A stretch of 64,000 nucleotides of DNA from Leptolyngbya sp. FACHB-60 (GTDB lineage Bacteria > Cyanobacteriota > Cyanobacteriia > Phormidesmidales > Phormidesmidaceae). The notes beneath the pieces were generated by a model that did not search any database, was not told where the DNA came from, and was given only the letters and a program-made list of their open reading frames with translations. Of the stretch, positions 18,837 to 28,419 are shown one piece after another (positions within the stretch are counted from its first letter, which is position 1; every line of letters begins with the position of its first letter). A program made the position numbers and the translations under genes. The DNA lies in NCBI RefSeq assembly GCF_014695775.1, contig NZ_JACJOX010000008.1, positions 62,001 to 126,000 of the forward strand. The letters run 5' to 3'.

Positions 18837-20276
18837 ATGGTTGAAAACACCCTCACCTGGGCTCTACTCGCCGGATACTGCGGATTTTTGCTCTATCTGG
18901 TGCGCCAGACTACCCCCGATCGGGTGAGCCCGCCGGAGTTTTTTGAGGGCCAATCGAGCACCGGGCAGGCTCCGGGAATGTGGCTGCTGGTGGCCAGCGC
19001 CGCCATCTCCTGGATTTTTGCCAAATCGATCGACAACGCGGCCAGCCTGGGCCAGTCTTTTGGGGTGCTGGGCGGCATTGGCTACTCTATCTATTACTTA
19101 AGCTTTGTGACGGCGGCGATCGCCCTCTATTTTCTCCGCACCCGGGGTGGCTATCGCTCGATTCCAGAGTTTTTGGTTAGCAAGTACGGCAAGGTCTGTT
19201 CGCGGCTGTTTTTGCTGGCGATCGCCATTCGCCTGCTCAACGAGGTGTGGTCAAATACCAAGGTCTTCTCGCTATATTTTGGCCCCGAGGGCAGCGCTGG
19301 ATATTGGCTAGCGGCGGCTGTCGTCACCCTGTTTACCGTTTACTACACCCTACTGGGAGGCCTGCGCAGCAGCCTGCTCACCGATGGCGCGCAGATGGTC
19401 TTGGCCGCCGTGCTGCTAGTGGTGATTTTGGCCACTATTGGCCCTGGCTTAGCCCGTGAAGGTCTACCCGTGGTGGATGCCGACACCCGCAGTGCTGCCC
19501 TCACCTTCTGCGGTCTAGCCTTTGTACAAATTTTTAGCTACCCCTTCCACGACCCGGTGATGACCGATCGCGCGTTTATCACCGGTCCCCGCACCATGTT
19601 TAAAGCCTTTATCTGGGCGGGCATCGTCAGCGGCGGCTTTATCGTTTTGTTTAGCAGTGTGGGGCTATACGCGCGCGCCGTAGGAGCTGAGGGGTCGCCA
19701 AGCCTAACGGTGCCAGCACTGTTTGGTCTGCCCATGCTGCTGGTGTTTAACGCCATTATGCTCACCAGCGCTGGGTCTACCCTCGACTCGACCTTTTCGA
19801 GTGTGGCTAAGGTCGGGGCGCGCGACTGGTTTCACCGCAAGGGTGCCCCCACCGAAGGCCAGGCCCGCATTGGCCGCTGGTGGATTGTTGCGATCGCCCT
19901 GCTGGGCAACGTGCCTCTGCTGAGTATTTACATGGGCGATCGCATTGGCCCGGCGATCATTTTGGCCACCACCATCAGCGGCACCATGGTCATGGGGTTG
20001 GCCCCCATCTTTCTGCTGGCCTTTTTGCCCAGAGCCGGTGCCTTAAGCTTCCACCTTGCTTTCTGGCCAGGGATGATCTTTGGTGTGCTACGGGTAACCG
20101 AAAACGTCATCGGTGCCCCCATCTTTCCAGCCTGGGTGAGCCTGGGCAGCGGCAAGTACGCCGTCGATCTGGGGATCAATATTTACGGCCTGCTGCTCTG
20201 TACAGCGGGCTATCTACTGGGGGCCTGGCTCGGCAGTTCGAGCCCTAAAGCATCCAAAGTTCTGCCTGAGACGTAG
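18837..20276 (+). CDS. Sodium:solute symporter (SSS) family transporter
   Basis: A 479-residue integral membrane protein with about 13 hydrophobic segments, typical of the SSS family (proline, pantothenate, urea, sugar or acetate importers driven by sodium). Family features include the N-terminal discontinuous helix region WIFAKSIDNAASLG, the GGLRSSLLTDGAQM loop after helix 6 and LTSAGSTLDSTFSSV. The substrate cannot be deduced and there is no metabolic neighbour. A clear intrinsic terminator follows within 30 bp, so it is monocistronic. Confidence 0.86.
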   Translation: MVENTLTWALLAGYCGFLLYLVRQTTPDRVSPPEFFEGQSSTGQAPGMWLLVASAAISWIFAKSIDNAASLGQSFGVLGGIGYSIYYLSFVTAAIALYFLRTRGGYRSIPEFLVSKYGKVCSRLFLLAIAIRLLNEVWSNTKVFSLYFGPEGSAGYWLAAAVVTLFTVYYTLLGGLRSSLLTDGAQMVLAAVLLVVILATIGPGLAREGLPVVDADTRSAALTFCGLAFVQIFSYPFHDPVMTDRAFITGPRTMFKAFIWAGIVSGGFIVLFSSVGLYARAVGAEGSPSLTVPALFGLPMLLVFNAIMLTSAGSTLDSTFSSVAKVGARDWFHRKGAPTEGQARIGRWWIVAIALLGNVPLLSIYMGDRIGPAIILATTISGTMVMGLAPIFLLAFLPRAGALSFHLAFWPGMIFGVLRVTENVIGAPIFPAWVSLGSGKYAVDLGINIYGLLLCTAGYLLGAWLGSSSPKASKVLPET

Positions 20277-20303
20277 ATCTAAAGCAACCCTCTCCAAATA
20301 AAG

Positions 20304-20345
20304 GCGGCTTCCAGGGATACCCCAGAAGCCGCTTTTCTCTTTTTT
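20304..20345 (+). terminator. Intrinsic terminator of the symporter gene
   Basis: Stem GCGGCTTC / GAAGCCGC (8 bp, 13-nt loop) followed by TTTTCTCTTTTTT, 27 bp after the symporter stop. Confidence 0.85.
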
Positions 20346-20545
20346 CTAAAGCTTTTGCTAACCTCAATTGAGTCTGACAGTATGGATATATAGCGACCAC
20401 CGCACTTAGGATCAGAGCCCTTACCCCTCAGCAAAAACCGAGGCGGCGCCATGGCTACAGCCATCGCAACCCAGGGTGATCCAGGCTGTCCTAACCGATC
20501 CGGCGATCGCTATCGTTGTCCTTTGACGTTTCCCCGCCTTGAACC

Positions 20546-20815
20546 ATGCTTGACCAATCGCTCCAATTTCTCACCCCAGAAGAATCGGCGGAAGTTGATA
20601 AAGCACTGCTGTCGTCCCCCGAGAAATTTTTGGCCCGGCTCACTATCTCCACCAGCAAGCTGCTGCGAGTCATTGCCGCCGATACCAATACCCCGATCGA
20701 AGCCCTAACCGCCGTGCAGATTGTCCAGTGGTTTGAAAAAGACGCCAAACTCAAGCGCGAGCAAGGGGTGAATGCGTCTGTGTTGAAGTGGGATGCGGAG
20801 AATTTGGAAGGATAA
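20546..20815 (+). CDS. Small conserved-looking protein of unknown function
   Basis: An 89-residue soluble, helical protein (LTPEESAEVDKALLSSPEKF, then RLTISTSKLLRVIAAD, then VQIVQWFEKDAK). Codon use and charge pattern look like a real gene, and it ends just before a palindromic repeat. I do not recognise the family. It precedes vipp1 by 149 bp on the same strand. Confidence 0.65.
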   Translation: MLDQSLQFLTPEESAEVDKALLSSPEKFLARLTISTSKLLRVIAADTNTPIEALTAVQIVQWFEKDAKLKREQGVNASVLKWDAENLEG

Positions 20816-20828
20816 GGGTTTAGGGTTC

Positions 20829-20868
20829 AAGGTTTAGGGTTCAAGGATGGCCCTAGACCCTAAACCTT
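20829..20868. repeat. TTTAGGG-type intergenic hairpin
   Basis: AAGGTTTAGGGT (20829-20840) and its exact complement ACCCTAAACCTT (20857-20868): a perfect 12-bp stem. It is flanked by further copies of GGGTTCAAGG. The same lettering recurs after vipp1 at 21754. Confidence 0.7.
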
Positions 20869-20964
20869 AAACCTCGATCCCCCACCTTGAACCCGATCCT
20901 CCCTCACTTTCTGTAAACTAAGTAGAGACCATCGCAACACCATAGATTAAGGAAGCAGCACGTC

Positions 20965-21738
20965 ATGGGGTTATTTGATCGCGTTAGCCGAGTGGTTCGC
21001 TCTAACCTGAATGCGGCGGTGAGTTCGGCGGAGAATCCAGAGAAGATTCTGGAACAGGCCATCATTGACATGCAGGAAGACTTGGTGCAGATGCGCCAGG
21101 CGGTAGCGGGGGCGATCGCCAGCCAGAAGCGAGTGCAGCAGCAGTACGAAAAGGCTAGCAGCGAGGCCAACACCTGGCAGCAGCGGGCTCAGCTCGCCCT
21201 ACAAAAAGGCGATGACGAACTGGCCAAACAGGCGCTGCTGCGCAAGAAAACCCAGGCTGAAACCGCCGTTGCCCTCAAGACTCAGCTGGATGGCCAAAGC
21301 GCCACCGTTGATCAGCTCAAGCGCAACCTGATTGGCCTAGAGAGCAAGCTATCTGAGGCCAAGACCAAAAAAGACATGCTCAAGGCTCGGGCCAGTGCCG
21401 CCAAGGCCAACGAGCAGCTGCAAAACACTACCAGCAGCCTCAACACCGGCAGTGCCATGGCGGCCTTTGAACGCATGGAAGAAAAGGTGCTGCAAATGGA
21501 GGCTAAATCCCAGGCGGCGGTGGAGCTAGCCGGAGCCGACCTGGAGAGTCAGTTTGCGTCCCTCGAAGCTGGTGGCGATGTAGATGATGAACTGGCGGCG
21601 ATGAAGGCTCAGCTATCGGGGGGCACGGTCGACCAGGCGCAGCTGCCCGCCGCTGGGACAGCCATCCCCGCTACCGAGTCGACCGAGGTGGATGCCGAGC
21701 TAGAGCAACTGCGATCGCAGATTGACAAGCTTGATTAG
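20965..21738 (+). CDS. vipp1: Vipp1/IM30, PspA-family thylakoid membrane protein
   Basis: A 257-residue member of the PspA/IM30 family, an ESCRT-III-like membrane-remodelling protein needed for thylakoid biogenesis and membrane protection. The amphipathic N-terminal helix (MGLFDRVSRVVRSNLNAAVS), the PEKILEQAIIDMQEDL segment and long coiled coils to about residue 190 are typical. A Vipp1-style C-terminal tail is present after a linker (DAELEQLRSQIDKLD), which distinguishes it from bacterial PspA. It stands alone; a hairpin closes the unit. Confidence 0.92.
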   Translation: MGLFDRVSRVVRSNLNAAVSSAENPEKILEQAIIDMQEDLVQMRQAVAGAIASQKRVQQQYEKASSEANTWQQRAQLALQKGDDELAKQALLRKKTQAETAVALKTQLDGQSATVDQLKRNLIGLESKLSEAKTKKDMLKARASAAKANEQLQNTTSSLNTGSAMAAFERMEEKVLQMEAKSQAAVELAGADLESQFASLEAGGDVDDELAAMKAQLSGGTVDQAQLPAAGTAIPATESTEVDAELEQLRSQIDKLD

Positions 21739-21753
21739 ACCTTTAGACGGGTA

Positions 21754-21796
21754 CAAGGTTTAGGGTCACAGGCAGCCCCTTGAATCCTAAACCTTG
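21754..21796. terminator. Hairpin between convergent vipp1 and the diguanylate cyclase gene
   Basis: CAAGGTTTAGG (21754-21764) pairs perfectly with CCTAAACCTTG (21786-21796), loop 21 nt. There is no T-run, so its role as a terminator is inferred from its position between convergent genes. It belongs to the same word family as 20829-20868. Confidence 0.5.
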
Positions 21797-21833
21797 CACC
21801 TGCTAATCTCCAATGTCACCCAGGGCCAAGGGT

Positions 21834-23384
21834 TTAAGAGCACTCAGCACTAGAGAGCATGTGGTCAACGCTGATGGCGCGATCGCGCCCGTGGTTTTTG
21901 GCCCAGTACAGCGCCTTATCAGCTAGGGGCACCAGGGTGTATGGGGTTTCGCTGTGGTCGGGAAAGCTGGCCACGCCTAAAGAGATCGTGATTGGTGGCA
22001 GCGTCTGACCGTTGAATGAATTGGTAACGTACTTCACGGCTCGACGGATTTTTTCAGCTCGCTTTAGCGCGACTTCAGGGGTGGTATCGAGTAGCACCAT
22101 GCAAAATTCTTCACCGCCGTAGCGACAGACAATGTCCTGAGCGCGCACGTGGCCCCGCAGCAGCATGCCGATATTCTTGAGCACGGCATCGCCCGCCGGG
22201 TGTCCGTAAGTATCGTTGATAGATTTGAAATGGTCGATGTCGATCAGAATAATACTGATATTTTGCTGTTTGCTGGCTTGACACAGGCTGTTGAGCACGG
22301 CCTCGGCATGGCGGCGGTTGAGCAACCCCGTCAACGGATCTTTTAGGGCCTGGTCTTGCAGATCTTCGAGCAGCAGCAGCCGCTGCATCACAAACAAAAT
22401 TTGCTCCGACAGCTTTTTCAGCAGCGCCGTCTGCACCGAAGTAAAAGGGTTTGCCTCGGTTTGCACCAGCTGCACAATACAAGTGGTGTCATTGATCAAG
22501 CCGAGCACAATGCACTTAGTCATCTGCTGAGGGCAATGGGTTACCTGGCACTGTTTGCACTCTTGGCCAATGCTAGACGGCGGGTCCAAAAGCTGCCCTT
22601 GAGAATAGCAACACTGCTGCTCTACCACAGCTAGGGGTTTAGCATCGCCCCACTCAGTGAGTACTGTAAAACTGTCAGGGGGGGTCGAAAACAGCACCAG
22701 CCGCCCCGACTGATGCGGGAAAAAATAGGGTAAAAAGGTGCCTAACAGCTGGCCTAACTGTTTGTAAGACAGGCACGACTGGAGCTGAGCCACCAGATCG
22801 GCCAAGCGGGGATGGCCGTGCTGAACGCGATCGTAGACAGCGCCACCGGGGTTGAGCGCCACCACCCGCGACAAAAAATCGACGCCGTCGGGGGGCGCAC
22901 TCGTGGCCAGTTGGGGCGTCACCTTAGGCAGCGCCACTGGGATAGAGGGTTGGGCTAAAGTCAGGCACAAAAGCAGCTGCTGGGTGAGGTACTGGAGGGT
23001 TTTGACCTGTACCTCGCTCAGCCGGTCTACAGCCAACCCAGGCACATAAATCGTAAAGTGATACCGATAGTCAGCGCTGTGCAGACGGCCCACCAGCACC
23101 GGTACTGGGCTGACCTCAGGGTGTAGGCCCGATTGGCTATGGGTGCTGAGGGAAAGTTGATCGCATTCTAGGCATGTTGCCTCCATCGGCTGGCTCGACA
23201 GCACCTCCCGCAGAGTGACAGCAGGCATTTGGCCGTAGTTCATCACCCCGCCATGGCGCCAGTCGTCGCCTACCTGAACCGTTAGCGCTAGCTGAGGGGC
23301 AGACAAGGTCAATGAGGCGAGCCGCAAGAAGTTGCACAGGGCTGGGTAAGCATCTCCTAACGACGTGGGTTGAACTTGGTGCAT
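21834..23384 (-). CDS. Diguanylate cyclase (GGDEF) with N-terminal sensory region
   Basis: Makes c-di-GMP from two GTP. The C-terminal GGDEF domain (last ~170 residues) has the active motif RYGGEEF and an inhibitory I-site RAQD five residues before it, so it should be active and product-inhibited. The ~300-residue N-terminal part is not a domain I can name; it has a Cys cluster (QECKQCQVTHCPQQ) and GAF-like spacing. I prefer the ATG at 23384; a GTG frame extends to 23498 with unlikely composition. It faces vipp1. The signal sensed is unknown. Confidence 0.85.
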   Translation of the reverse strand: MHQVQPTSLGDAYPALCNFLRLASLTLSAPQLALTVQVGDDWRHGGVMNYGQMPAVTLREVLSSQPMEATCLECDQLSLSTHSQSGLHPEVSPVPVLVGRLHSADYRYHFTIYVPGLAVDRLSEVQVKTLQYLTQQLLLCLTLAQPSIPVALPKVTPQLATSAPPDGVDFLSRVVALNPGGAVYDRVQHGHPRLADLVAQLQSCLSYKQLGQLLGTFLPYFFPHQSGRLVLFSTPPDSFTVLTEWGDAKPLAVVEQQCCYSQGQLLDPPSSIGQECKQCQVTHCPQQMTKCIVLGLINDTTCIVQLVQTEANPFTSVQTALLKKLSEQILFVMQRLLLLEDLQDQALKDPLTGLLNRRHAEAVLNSLCQASKQQNISIILIDIDHFKSINDTYGHPAGDAVLKNIGMLLRGHVRAQDIVCRYGGEEFCMVLLDTTPEVALKRAEKIRRAVKYVTNSFNGQTLPPITISLGVASFPDHSETPYTLVPLADKALYWAKNHGRDRAISVDHMLSSAECS

Positions 23385-23630
23385 GTAGAGAAACCACCAG
23401 GATAAAAGAGCATTAAAGCTGTAGAGGGCCCGATCGCTGATGACTGTATTATGCCGATGGTTATCAGTCGCTGACCTCAGCGTAAGGGGAGGTAACACGT
23501 GACTGAGGCTGATTCAGTCATCCCTAGAGACCGGGGCAAAACAAAGGTTTTATAATGAGTGTTCCCTGATCAACTAGCTCCGATCAACTCTGTTTCACGA
23601 GCGGCAAACTGACCTAACTTTCCCAGCACC

Positions 23631-24818
23631 ATGCAAATTGCCCAACGGATGAGGCCTCTACAGGCCAACGTGTTTGCCGATATGGATCGGGCTAAGGCAG
23701 CGGCCCGCGCGACGGGCCAATCGATTGTTGATCTGTCGTTGGGGTCGTCAGATTTGCCGACATCGCCCCATGTGCTAGAGGCGATCGCCGCTGCCCTGAA
23801 TGATCCCAGCACTCACGGCTACTGCCTGTTTTCAGGTACCCAAGCGTTTCGTGAAGCCGCCGCGCGCTGGTATACCGATAAGTTTGATGTAGCCGTCGAT
23901 CCTGAAACCGAGGTGCTGCTGCTGATTGGCTCCCAGGAGGGCACGGCCCACCTCCCCCTAGCGGTACTTAACCCCGGCGACTTTGCCCTGCTGATGGACC
24001 CCGGCTACCCCTCCCACGCCGGGGGGGTGTACCTGGCCAACGGGCAGATTTATCCTATGCCCCTGCACGCTGAGGATGGGTTCTTACCCCGCTTTGCCGA
24101 CATTCCGCTGGCGGTGCTGGAGCAGTCGCGGCTGATGGTGCTGAGCTATCCCCACAACCCCACCACCGCCACGGCTTCGCTGGAATTTTGGCAAGAGGCC
24201 GTGGCCTTTTGCCAGCAGCACAACCTGGTGCTGGCTCACGACTTTCCCTACGTTGACCTGACCTTTACGGGAAAGCCAGCGGTATCGGCCCTCCAGGCCG
24301 ACCCCGACAAGACCTGTACCATCGAATTCTTTACCATGTCGAAGTCTTACAATATGGGGGGCTTTCGGGTGGGGTATGCGATCGGCAACGCAGCGATCAT
24401 TACCGCTCTGCGCCAGATCAAGGCCAACGTAGATTTCAATCAGTATCTCGGCATTCAGCGGGGGGCGATCGCCGCCCTCACTGGCCCCCGAGACACCGTG
24501 CACAACATGGTCGCCACCTTTCGTCAGCGGCGCGACACGGCGGTAGCCGCCTTAAACCGCATCGGCTGGGCAGTGCCTAAACCTGAGGCCACCATGTATC
24601 TCTGGGCCAAGCTGCCCGCCCCCTGGGGTGAGCGCTCTAAGGAGTTTTGCTTGCGCCTGGTCGAGCAGACCGGGGTGGCCCTGGCCCCCGGCGTGGGCTT
24701 TGGCAAGGCGGGCGAGGGCTATGTACGCATTGCCCTAGTGCATCCGCCAGATGTGCTAGAAGCGGCGATCGCCCGCATTGCTGAGTTCTTGCCCGATAGC
24801 GCTACCAACGTTCCTTAG
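23631..24818 (+). CDS. Class I/II PLP aminotransferase
   Basis: A 395-residue fold-type I aminotransferase. The PLP lysine is in FTMSKSYNMGGFRVGYAIG (about residue 235); substrate-side motifs include SLGSSDLPTSP, SYPHNPTTA and a late RIALVHPP with the carboxylate-binding Arg. The MRPLQANVFADMDRAK start and overall pattern resemble LL-diaminopimelate or aspartate/alanine-type aminotransferases of cyanobacteria. I cannot assign the amino acid substrate with certainty. It is monocistronic. Confidence 0.87.
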   Translation: MQIAQRMRPLQANVFADMDRAKAAARATGQSIVDLSLGSSDLPTSPHVLEAIAAALNDPSTHGYCLFSGTQAFREAAARWYTDKFDVAVDPETEVLLLIGSQEGTAHLPLAVLNPGDFALLMDPGYPSHAGGVYLANGQIYPMPLHAEDGFLPRFADIPLAVLEQSRLMVLSYPHNPTTATASLEFWQEAVAFCQQHNLVLAHDFPYVDLTFTGKPAVSALQADPDKTCTIEFFTMSKSYNMGGFRVGYAIGNAAIITALRQIKANVDFNQYLGIQRGAIAALTGPRDTVHNMVATFRQRRDTAVAALNRIGWAVPKPEATMYLWAKLPAPWGERSKEFCLRLVEQTGVALAPGVGFGKAGEGYVRIALVHPPDVLEAAIARIAEFLPDSATNVP

Positions 24819-25078
24819 GACAAGAGAATGGGCCGCAATTGGTGCTTAATGCCAAAGTAGTGCTGTAAATAAATCCGTAGAAGTCGTTACAGCAATCAAA
24901 GCCGCAATAAAGCACCGATTAAGATTGTAGTAATCCAGATAAGGATTGCATTAAGTTGCCCAGCTTTGACCTCATGCTGGGCTACGCCATTAATTAGTAT
25001 CCAGGGTGCAACGCATTGGGTAATCAGAACGACTCGCGGTTCTGGTGGTGCCAGTTCTCAGAGTAGGATCTAAGGGTA

Positions 25079-25489
25079 ATGGTGACATCTCCATCCAGCA
25101 CTGCTGATGGTCAGCTTCGCATCGTTGTGGTAGAAGACGACAGGGGCAACCGTTTATTTTTTGCCGATTACCTTACCTACTCTGGGTTTAGCGTGCTGGC
25201 GCTGCCCCATGGGCTAGACCTACAACAGCATCTAAAAGAGTTTCAGCCCCATCTGCTACTGCTCGATCTGGGGCTGCCCGAAATTGATGGCTATACCCTG
25301 CTCCAACAGCTGCGCTCGTCTGCTCTATGGCAACATTTGCCCGTCATCGTTGTGTCGGGCTATGCCTTTGCCGAAGACCAGCAGCGCGCCCTGGCATTGG
25401 GGGCACAGCAATATCTAGTTAAGCCCATTGCCCTTCAACGGCTCACCCAGGCGATTCACACTGTTCTGCGATCGCCTCAGTCAGAGTGA
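25079..25489 (+). CDS. Single-domain response regulator
   Basis: A 136-residue receiver domain with no output domain. The phospho-acceptor Asp is in LLLLDLGLPEIDGY (about residue 60), acidic pair VVVEDD near the start, Ser in VVSGYA and the conserved Lys in YLVKPI. It would relay phosphate to or from an unlinked histidine kinase; no kinase is adjacent. It ends against a strong inverted repeat. Confidence 0.92.
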   Translation: MVTSPSSTADGQLRIVVVEDDRGNRLFFADYLTYSGFSVLALPHGLDLQQHLKEFQPHLLLLDLGLPEIDGYTLLQQLRSSALWQHLPVIVVSGYAFAEDQQRALALGAQQYLVKPIALQRLTQAIHTVLRSPQSE

Positions 25490-25532
25490 GCAACCGAGTT
25501 TAAGCTTAGATTTGACCTACTAGTCGAAAGGC

Positions 25533-25574
25533 TGGCGGGTTGAAACGGTAATTTTTCAACGTTTCGACCCGCCA
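25533..25574. terminator. Inverted repeat between convergent genes
   Basis: GGCGGGTTGAAACG and CGTTTCGACCCGCC pair over 14 bp with one G-T wobble, extended by one outer T-A pair. It has no T-run beyond the loop. It probably serves both the response regulator and the 66-aa protein as a bidirectional stop. Confidence 0.6.
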
Positions 25575-25611
25575 ACGTTTCCTTGAATTCTTGCTTAAAC
25601 GCGAACCGACG

Positions 25612-25812
25612 CTACGACAGACTACCGCCCCCCGACCCCGACTGTTGCTCGGCCAGATAGCGCTCTACATCTCGGCTCAACAGCTGAACGGCTGCGCCAA
25701 TATCCGTAATGGTGTGCTCAAGCTGGGACGAAGTCGCCATCGCCGATTGGAGCTGGTTGAGAATGTCTCTAATTTGCTCGCGATAGCGAGTTTCAAATTC
25801 TTGGGGAGTCAT
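25612..25812 (-). CDS. Small helical protein of unknown function
   Basis: A 66-residue protein: MTPQEFETRYREQIRDILNQ, then LEHTITDIGAAVQLLSRDVERYLAEQ, with a short Gly/Ser tail. It is predicted almost wholly helical with heptad-like spacing. Convergent with the response regulator. I do not recognise a family. Confidence 0.6.
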   Translation of the reverse strand: MTPQEFETRYREQIRDILNQLQSAMATSSQLEHTITDIGAAVQLLSRDVERYLAEQQSGSGGGSLS

Positions 25813-26123
25813 ATGGGCAGGGTCTAGTGACAGTGACGATCAGGAACAGGATGTAATACTAACTACATCAAGGGCGAGAGGTTTCCAGAAAGAATGGCTT
25901 ACAAAATCAATCTTTACAGTTCTAGCCGGGATCGAAAGCGCCTATGAAGCAGGTATATAAACAACCTGCTTAACTCTGCATAAATACTGAGGTCGGTAGC
26001 GGGCCGACCTGTCATCCAAACATATCACTCCTTTTTGTGACGGGAAACCGTTTGCCCAGGAAAATTTTGCGGCATGAAATTGCCGCTATCCTGGTTAGTA
26101 CAAAGGTTTAACCCCTAGCGCCT
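25813..26123. other. Intergenic region upstream of uvrC
   Basis: 311 bp without a gene. It contains a perfect 7-bp-arm hairpin AGGTCGG-N7-CCGACCT at 25990-26010, within what would be the divergent promoter region of the 66-aa protein and uvrC. No recognisable operator. Confidence 0.4.
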
Positions 26124-28022
26124 GTGACTTCGGTTCAACCCACTACCCTAGTTAACGACCCCGAGCGCCTCGAAGCGCGGCTCAAAGAGATCCCCAGAGA
26201 GCCGGGGGTCTACTTTATGAAAGACGGCCGCGACCAGACGCTCTACATCGGCAAGTCGAAGTGTCTGCGCACGCGGGTGCGGTCATACTTTCGCGACTTT
26301 CACGGCCACATGCCGCGCATTACCGTGATGGTGATGCAAATCGTCGATATCGAATTTATCGTTACCGATACCGAGGCCGAGGCTCTGGCGCTAGAAGCCA
26401 ACCTAATCAAGCAGAATCAGCCCCACTTCAACGTGCTGCTGAAGGATGACAAGAAATATCCCTACCTCTGCGTCACCTGGTCGGAAGACTACCCCCGCAT
26501 TTTTATCACCCGCAAGCGGCGCAAGAGCCTGAAGGATCGCTACTACGGCCCCTACGTCGATGTGGGCCTGCTACGCAGCACTCTGCATTTGGTTAAGCGC
26601 ATCTTTCCGCTACGGCAGCGGCCCCAGCCGGTGCACCGCGATCGCCCCTGCCTCAACTACGACATTGGCCGCTGCCCCGGTGTTTGCCAACAGCTCATTT
26701 CGCCGGAAGACTACCACAAGACCCTCCAGCGCGTCGTCATGGTCTTCCAAGGCCGCACTACCGAACTGGTGGATATTCTCACCGCTCAAATGGAGAAGGC
26801 GGCAGAAGACCTCAAGTTTGAGCTGGCGGCCCGACTGCGCGATCAAATTCGGGGCTTAGAGCGGCTCTGTGCCGATCAGAAGGTGGCCCTACCCGACGAT
26901 ACAGTGTCGAGGGATGCGATCGCCCTGGCGGCCGACGACAAACACGCCTGCGTGCAAATCTTTCAGGTGCGAGCCGGCCGTCTGGTGGGCCGCCTAGGCT
27001 TCACGGCCGATGCTGAGTCAGGCACGCCGGGCGAAATTCTCCAGCGGGTGCTGGAGGATCACTACCAAACCGTGGAAGCGGTCGAAATTCCAGCCCTGAT
27101 TCTGGCTCAGCACGAGTTGCCCGAGGGCGACATGCTGACCCAATATCTCACCCAGCGGCGGGGCCGCAAAGTTTCCGTCGAGGTGCCCCAGCGCCAGACC
27201 AAAGCCGACCTGATTGAGATGGTCGAGCGCAATGCTCAGTACGAGCTAGCCCGTACCCAGGCCGCCGCCGATCGCAACATTCAGGCTTTGCAAGATCTGG
27301 CGATCGCGATCGACCTGCCCGACCTGCCCAAGCGCATCGAAGGCTACGATATCTCCCACATCCAGGGGTCCGATGCCGTCGCCTCCCAGGTGGTGTTTGT
27401 CGATGGTATGCCCGCTAAGCAGCACTACCGCCACTACAAAATCAAAAACCCCGAGGTCAAACCGGGCCACTCCGACGACTTTGCCAGCATGGCCGAAGTC
27501 ATTCGCCGCCGCTTTCGCCGCTACGCCACCGACCCCACCAAGCAACGCCTGGGCAACCCCGACTGGCCCGACCTAGTGATGATTGACGGCGGCAAAGGCC
27601 AGCTCTCGGCGGTGGTAGAGGTGTTGAAAGAACTCAACCTGCTGCAAGACATCAACGTCGTTAGCCTAGCCAAAAAGCGCGAAGAAATCTTCCTGCCCGG
27701 CGAATCCATTCCGCTGCCCACCGAAGCCGAGCAGCCCGGCGTGCAGCTGTTGCGCCGCCTGCGTGACGAGGCCCACCGCTTTGCCATTAGCTTTCACAGG
27801 AAAAAGAGGACAGATCGAATGCGGCGATCGCGCCTCTCCGAAATCCCCGGTCTGGGCCAGCACCGCCAAAAAGAGCTGCTCGCTGCCTTCCGCTCCATCG
27901 ACTACATTCGCGAAGCCAGCCCCCAGCAGTTGGCCACCGTCCCTGGCATTGGCCCCCAGCTGGCCCAGCAAATCTACGAGTACTTTCATCCCCAGGCTGA
28001 AGAGATTGAGGAGATGGTGTAA
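26124..28022 (+). CDS. uvrC: UvrC, excinuclease ABC subunit C
   Basis: Makes the two incisions of nucleotide excision repair. The 632 residues contain the GIY-YIG nuclease (GVYFMKDG and LYIGKS, residues 15-100), the UvrB-binding UVR motif ([17 protein letters not shown], about 215), the RNase H-like second nuclease ([10 protein letters not shown], about 410) and two C-terminal helix-hairpin-helix motifs ([16 protein letters not shown] and [15 protein letters not shown]). It starts with GTG at 26124. G-rich low-complexity DNA follows. Confidence 0.96.
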   Translation: MTSVQPTTLVNDPERLEARLKEIPREPGVYFMKDGRDQTLYIGKSKCLRTRVRSYFRDFHGHMPRITVMVMQIVDIEFIVTDTEAEALALEANLIKQNQPHFNVLLKDDKKYPYLCVTWSEDYPRIFITRKRRKSLKDRYYGPYVDVGLLRSTLHLVKRIFPLRQRPQPVHRDRPCLNYDIGRCPGVCQQLISPEDYHKTLQRVVMVFQGRTTELVDILTAQMEKAAEDLKFELAARLRDQIRGLERLCADQKVALPDDTVSRDAIALAADDKHACVQIFQVRAGRLVGRLGFTADAESGTPGEILQRVLEDHYQTVEAVEIPALILAQHELPEGDMLTQYLTQRRGRKVSVEVPQRQTKADLIEMVERNAQYELARTQAAADRNIQALQDLAIAIDLPDLPKRIEGYDISHIQGSDAVASQVVFVDGMPAKQHYRHYKIKNPEVKPGHSDDFASMAEVIRRRFRRYATDPTKQRLGNPDWPDLVMIDGGKGQLSAVVEVLKELNLLQDINVVSLAKKREEIFLPGESIPLPTEAEQPGVQLLRRLRDEAHRFAISFHRKKRTDRMRRSRLSEIPGLGQHRQKELLAAFRSIDYIREASPQQLATVPGIGPQLAQQIYEYFHPQAEEIEEMV

Positions 28023-28419
28023 GGGAGTAGGTGAGGAGATGGGGAAGATGAGAGAGATGGGGAAGAGAGAAGAGTCAAGCTGAGGGCTGTAACCGCAGAG
28101 TTGAATGTTACTTGCAGACCCATTTGCAAGACAAGGGTTTAAACCGATGATCGATTCCTCCTTTCCGTTGGGACCAGGGCGGCGGTACGGCCCTGGTCGA
28201 GTGGGGTCTGGGAAGATTTCGATTGTCCCCAGCGGTCAATCTGGCTTTGTCCCGAGGTCTACGGCCCTCAGCTTGGTGGGCAGTGCCCACCCTACCGTAG
28301 CTAGGTTCCCCAGTTTTTTGGTATGGGACTTGTAGCTCGAGTAGATAGCGTATTGCTGCACCAATGCACTCTACAGGAACTGCTTACACTGAAAGACAGT
28401 TCTATACACCTCTCTTCCT
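28023..28419. other. Intergenic region after uvrC
   Basis: 397 bp with no gene. It begins with purine-rich low-complexity sequence (GGAGTAGGTGAGGAGATGGG type), then a perfect hairpin GACCAGGGC-N9-GCCCTGGTC at 28172-28198, then copy D of the 21-bp palindrome at 28275-28295. The last ~90 bp should hold the promoter of the ABA4-like gene. Confidence 0.5.
28275..28295 (-). repeat. Dispersed 21-bp palindromic repeat, copy D
   Basis: GGTGGGCAGTGCCCACC followed by CTAC. The core is a perfect 8-bp-arm palindrome with one central base. Same family as copies A-C near 15.5 kb and E at 47332. Confidence 0.7.

Noticed and set aside
20816-20900. Repeated TTTAGGGTTCAAGG words, checked as a CRISPR or telomere-like array
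   Set aside because: Repeat units are not separated by unique spacers of constant length; the arrangement is an inverted repeat, not an array.
24896-25012. Minus-strand stretch reading as a membrane helix (QLNAILIWITTILIGALLRL)
   Set aside because: Tempting as a tiny photosystem subunit, but there is no ATG, GTG or TTG start in frame and no match to PsbX, PsbM, PetN, PetG, PetL or PsaM.
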